Source: an uncultured Bacteroidota bacterium (GTDB lineage Bacteria; Bacteroidota; Bacteroidia; Chitinophagales; Chitinophagaceae). Taken from it: a stretch of 8,044 bases of DNA. The position numbers and the translations under genes were made by a program. The stretch is taken from contig CAMPKR010000106.1 of assembly GCA_946887345.1 (NCBI GenBank), positions 1 to 8,044 on the forward strand, read 5' to 3'. The notes under the pieces are model-generated. The model did not search any database, was not told the DNA's origin, and worked only from the letters and a program-made list of their open reading frames with translations. Positions within the stretch are counted from its first letter, which is position 1. Every line of letters starts with the position of its first letter. Shown here one piece after another: positions 5,363 through 8,044 of the stretch.

Positions 5363-6457
5363 ATGCTTGAAGAAAACGACATAGAAGAGATTTGGGATGA
5401 CGAAGGTGAAGAAGAATCTTTACCCGGGGAAGGTGCGCGCGAAGAGCGCCTGAGATTTACCGTTGACAAACGCCAGGAGCCTATCAGGATAGACAAGTTC
5501 ATAATGGCAAAGCTGGAAGGTGCTACCCGCAACAAAGTACAGAATGCTATTGATGACGGGTTTATTACTGTGAATGGAGGAGCTATAAAAGCCAACTATA
5601 AAATAAGGCCCGGTGATGAAATAGTAGTGTATGAAACCCGCAAAGTAGAGAGCACAGAAGTAGTGCCGGAAGAACTACCACTGAACATTATATATGAAGA
5701 TGATGAACTGCTCATCATCAACAAAGTGGCCGGTATGGTGGTGCATCCGGGTTGTGGCAACTACTCCGGCACACTGGTGAACGGACTGGCCTGGTACCTT
5801 AAAAAGGAAGAGATAGATACGGACGAGCTGCCGCGCGTGGGCCTGGTGCACCGTATAGATAAGAACACCAGCGGCCTACTGCTTATAGCTAAGACGCCGA
5901 ATGCGATGACCGACCTTGCGGCACAATTCAAAAAGCATACAGTACACCGCAGATATATAGCACTCGTTTGGGGGAATGTAGAAGAAGATGAAGGAAGGAT
6001 AGAGGCGCATATTGGCCGCAACATCCGCTTCAGAAAAATAATGGATGCTTTCCCTGACGGAGAACATGGCAAGGAAGCCATTACCCACTACAAAGTGTTG
6101 GAGCGCTTTAACTATGTAACCCTGGTAGAGCTGCGGTTGGAAACAGGCCGCACTCACCAGATACGTGTACATATGAAGCACATAGGCCATCCCCTCTTTA
6201 ATGATGAAACCTATGGTGGAGACCGCATTGTAAAAGGAACTGTGTTCACCAAGTATAAACAGTTCATCGACAATTGTTTTAAGATACTTCCCCGCCATGC
6301 TTTGCATGCAAAAGAATTGGGCTTCAGGCACCCGGCCACAAAGGAACAGGTGATGTTCACTTCTGAGCTTCCTCATGATATGCAGGAGGTTATAGAGAAA
6401 TGGCGGACTTATACCTCCGGAATGACGCGCGAATTACGGAACAAGCTTGATACGTGA
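5363..6457 (+). CDS. rluD: RluA family pseudouridine synthase, RluD-like
   Basis: Enzymes of this family convert uridine to pseudouridine in large-subunit rRNA; RluD acts on 23S helix 69 and RluC on other 23S sites. An S4 RNA-binding domain covers about 38-95 (IRIDKFIMAKLEGATRNKVQ, DDGFITVNG, KIRPGDEIVV). The catalytic domain follows, with the motif H-R-I-D166-K-N-T-S-G holding the nucleophilic aspartate. Later signatures are HRRYIALVWG (195-204), L-E-T-G-R-T-H-Q-I-R-V-H (259-270) and HIGHPLFND (273-281), then RHALHAKELGF (311-321). At 364 residues it is longer than E. coli RluD (326). The excess includes an acidic N-terminal extension with 14 Asp/Glu in the first 30 residues. The alternative names RluC or plain RluA family cannot be excluded without a tree. 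It lies 64 bases after the redox gene and may be cotranscribed with it; no promoter or Shine-Dalgarno sequence is seen. Confidence 0.92.
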   Translation: MLEENDIEEIWDDEGEEESLPGEGAREERLRFTVDKRQEPIRIDKFIMAKLEGATRNKVQNAIDDGFITVNGGAIKANYKIRPGDEIVVYETRKVESTEVVPEELPLNIIYEDDELLIINKVAGMVVHPGCGNYSGTLVNGLAWYLKKEEIDTDELPRVGLVHRIDKNTSGLLLIAKTPNAMTDLAAQFKKHTVHRRYIALVWGNVEEDEGRIEAHIGRNIRFRKIMDAFPDGEHGKEAITHYKVLERFNYVTLVELRLETGRTHQIRVHMKHIGHPLFNDETYGGDRIVKGTVFTKYKQFIDNCFKILPRHALHAKELGFRHPATKEQVMFTSELPHDMQEVIEKWRTYTSGMTRELRNKLDT

Positions 6458-6459
6458 TA

Positions 6460-6482
6460 GTTGACTGTTGATTGGTTTATTA
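6460..6482 (+). repeat. Short degenerate repeat run after rluD
   Basis: Two bases after the stop codon come GTTGACT, GTTGATTG and GTTTATTA, units of 7, 8 and 8 bases that resemble the run at 5298-5337. The location immediately after a stop codon is the same in both cases. The run is too short to be sure it is a repeat of the same kind. Confidence 0.4.
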
Positions 6483-6573
6483 GCTGCCGGGTTTGTTTCT
6501 ATCGCCCCATAAGGACATGTTAAAATTTCACCTATATGGCTGGATAATGAGCGGCTTGTTGAAGTGAAAATGC

Positions 6574-6581
6574 TATATTTG
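6574..6581 (+). promoter_or_regulatory. -7 promoter element of tatA
   Basis: TATATTTG is a full match to TAnnTTTG, 30 bases before the tatA ATG at 6612. The best upstream TTG (6556-6558) is 15 bases away, shorter than the usual spacing. Transcription starting near 6588 would leave out the in-frame ATG at 6564, which supports the shorter TatA. Confidence 0.6.
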
Positions 6582-6611
6582 CATCAATCCATTATCAAAA
6601 AATCATTTCAG

Positions 6612-6830
6612 ATGTCAATACTAAATGTTAGTCCCCAGTTACTTCTTTCTATGCCTAGCGGTGGCGAATGGCTTTGGGTCATTCTTGTAGTGATACTATT
6701 ATTTGGCGGAAAGAAAATACCTGAGCTGGCACGTGGTATAGGTAAAGGCATTCGTGAGTTCAACGACGCAAAAGACGGCATCAAAAATGAAATTGAAGCC
6801 GGCATGAAGGAGGACAAGAAGAAAGCTTAG
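6612..6830 (+). CDS. tatA: Sec-independent (Tat) translocase subunit TatA
   Basis: TatA multimers form the passage through which folded proteins with twin-arginine signals cross the inner membrane, working with TatC. The 72-residue protein has a short transmembrane helix (about 19-31, EWLWVILVVILLF), the F-G hinge (31-32) and an amphipathic helix with the hallmark K-K-I-P-E-L-A-R-G-I-G-K-G-I-R-E-F (34-50), then a charged tail ending in lysines. This architecture is diagnostic of TatA/TatE. A longer frame opens at ATG 6564 and would add 16 residues. I prefer 6612 because the -7 element at 6574-6581 lies inside that extension and the extra residues are unlike TatA N-termini. No tatC is in the window, as is usual for Bacteroidota, where tat genes are often scattered. 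It lies 117 bases before the transglycosylase gene. Confidence 0.94.
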   Translation: MSILNVSPQLLLSMPSGGEWLWVILVVILLFGGKKIPELARGIGKGIREFNDAKDGIKNEIEAGMKEDKKKA

Positions 6831-6847
6831 TCCATCTTTACCCCTTA

Positions 6848-6862
6848 GTTCCGCTACGGAAC
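6848..6862. repeat. Perfect inverted repeat after tatA
   Basis: GTTCCG (6848-6853) and CGGAAC (6857-6862) pair around the loop CTA, 18 bases past the tatA stop. A second small hairpin, CCC-TTCG-GGG, with a UUCG tetraloop, lies at 6900-6909. Neither is followed by a long T-tract, so a classical rho-independent terminator is not shown. They may slow polymerase, protect the tatA mRNA end or act in the leader of the following gene. Confidence 0.45.
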
Positions 6863-6947
6863 GACAGTATATTTTAGGAGATAGTGCAGAGAAAAGCTTC
6901 CCTTCGGGGTTGCATGTTTTCACCGCTTTAAAAAAACGATAAAAACA

Positions 6948-8044
6948 ATGCAATATAGAAGAGGCCTGTTATTGGTGTCGATGATAGTGATCGGTTTAGT
7001 TGTTCAAGCCCAGGAGTACCAGGCATTTACTATGAAGCCCGGCGCGCGAGTGATAAAGAACGATACAGTCGTTAGATCAGCCCGTGAAGAAAGAGCTCCT
7101 CTCCTTGCTAGAAAAGATGAAGAAACCTACACAACACGCAACGGAAAGTACAAATCGGTTCCCCTTGCAGGGCACAAATCGTACTTCGGCGATAAGAACG
7201 ATTATATGATGGGCTATTGCCTGCAGTACATGGAAGCGCATAACCAGACGCTTAACGTTGTGAAAGACCGCAGCAAGGCCCAGTTTCCCCTGATTGATAA
7301 TATCCTGAGGAAGAACAATATTCCCAAGGAACTAAAATACCTGGCGGTAATAGAATCGGCCCTGAACAACAAAGCGGTGTCACCGGTTGGCGCTGTAGGG
7401 CCATGGCAGTTTATGGCTGAAACAGGCCGAATGATGGGTCTGACCATTAATGGCTCCCGCGATGACCGTACCGATTGGCATAAGTCAACTACCGCTGCGG
7501 TTAAATACCTGAATTTCCTATATGGCAAACTGAATGACTGGCTGCTGGTAGTTGCCGCCTATAATAGTGGGCCCACGCCGGTGGAACGCGCCATTGCCCG
7601 CACCGGCAGCCGTAACTTCTGGGATATAAAACCCTACCTGCCCCGTGAAACACAGGGTCACGTTTTGGCTTTTGTGGCTACAGCTACCATTTTTGAATGC
7701 CTTGGCAAATACATTAATATTGGTAGTGTCCCGGCTGATTTCAAGTTCAATGATGATCCAAACGCTGTAAGACTTGCGGATGCTAAAAAGGGCGGTAAAA
7801 GCCCTTCGCCGGGCGGTGTAGTACCCTCTAAACCTGTATTTACCAAAGAGGAAATGCAGAACATGGCTATTGTGCGCATACAGGAGCCGCTGAACTTTGA
7901 AATGGTGGCCCAGGAGCTGAATATGGATAAGGACCAAATCAACAAATGGAATCCGGATTACGAATTATTTATATACAACACCTACCCTACCGACTACTAC
8001 AGTCTGCGCATACCAAAGGACAGGCTGGATGTATTTATCCAGAA
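6948..8044 (+). CDS. mltD: Membrane-bound or periplasmic lytic transglycosylase of the MltD type (3' end cut)
   Basis: The frame is open from ATG at 6948 to the window edge: 365 codons with no stop. The N-terminus (M-Q-Y-R-R then hydrophobic residues 7-19, V-Q-A-Q) is a signal peptide, probably cleaved before Q22. From about 112 to 240 there is an SLT (lysozyme-like) domain: KYLAVIE136SALNNKAVSPVGAVGPWQFM, with E136 as the likely catalytic acid, then TGRMMGL, VKYLNFLYGK and A-A-Y-N-S-G-P. Such enzymes cleave the glycan strands of peptidoglycan between MurNAc and GlcNAc, leaving 1,6-anhydro ends. Residues about 300-360 (FEMVAQELNMDKDQINKWNPDYE and onward) resemble the region before or at LysM repeats, which would bind peptidoglycan; such repeats probably continue past the edge. 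The promoter is unclear: TATATTTT at 6868-6875 is a seven-of-eight -7 match. Confidence 0.9.
   Translation, partial: MQYRRGLLLVSMIVIGLVVQAQEYQAFTMKPGARVIKNDTVVRSAREERAPLLARKDEETYTTRNGKYKSVPLAGHKSYFGDKNDYMMGYCLQYMEAHNQTLNVVKDRSKAQFPLIDNILRKNNIPKELKYLAVIESALNNKAVSPVGAVGPWQFMAETGRMMGLTINGSRDDRTDWHKSTTAAVKYLNFLYGKLNDWLLVVAAYNSGPTPVERAIARTGSRNFWDIKPYLPRETQGHVLAFVATATIFECLGKYINIGSVPADFKFNDDPNAVRLADAKKGGKSPSPGGVVPSKPVFTKEEMQNMAIVRIQEPLNFEMVAQELNMDKDQINKWNPDYELFIYNTYPTDYYSLRIPKDRLDVFIQ

Noticed and set aside
5876..6376. A 166-codon minus-strand open frame inside rluD
   Set aside because: The rluD frame carries all family motifs throughout this stretch, so the antisense frame is a by-product of codon use.
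6848..6920. Rho-independent terminator after tatA
   Set aside because: There are two small hairpins, but neither is followed directly by a T-tract; the only nearby run is four T residues at 6917-6920, seven bases past the second stem.
7214..7945. Minus-strand open frames of 95-139 codons opposite the transglycosylase
   Set aside because: The plus-strand frame has the catalytic SLT motifs and stays open to the edge; the antisense frames have no support.

Overview
The window looks like a chromosomal segment of a Bacteroidota bacterium, most likely from the Chitinophagaceae or a related family. The reasons are the TAnnTTTG type of promoter -7 element, start codons that mostly lack a Shine-Dalgarno sequence, a membrane protein of the BT_3928 type (MauE/DoxX-like part joined to a thioredoxin fold), and the overall style of the proteins. 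This placement is an inference from sequence features, not a database match. I see no mobile element, tRNA, rRNA or CRISPR array.

The left half (1-3886) reads on the minus strand. From its upstream end it holds a DUF58 protein (3886-2984), then the conserved trio DUF177/YceD (2885-2325), ribosomal protein L32 (2312-2100) and the phosphate acyltransferase PlsX (2082-1126). These are followed by an unrecognised 199-residue protein (908-309) and the first 50 codons of a secreted protein that runs off the left edge. The trio has its own well-formed promoter (2961-2992), which overlaps the end of the DUF58 gene. The group links 23S rRNA/ribosome production to the start of phospholipid synthesis. 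The fabH gene that often follows plsX is absent here.

The right half (4017-8044) reads on the plus strand from a 130-base divergent region. It holds a small cysteine-rich lipoprotein, a five-helix membrane protein with periplasmic CxC and CPHC thiol motifs, an RluD-like pseudouridine synthase, TatA, and a lytic transglycosylase of the MltD kind cut by the right edge. The theme is envelope upkeep (redox, protein export, cell wall turnover) plus ribosome modification. These genes seem to be several short transcription units rather than one operon.

Most of the window is ordinary housekeeping content, and I do not see a convincing undescribed system. The best leads are the lipoprotein next to the thiol-redox membrane protein, a set of three TTAAC elements spaced exactly 11 bases before the 199-residue gene, and degenerate 8-base tandem repeats after two adjacent genes.
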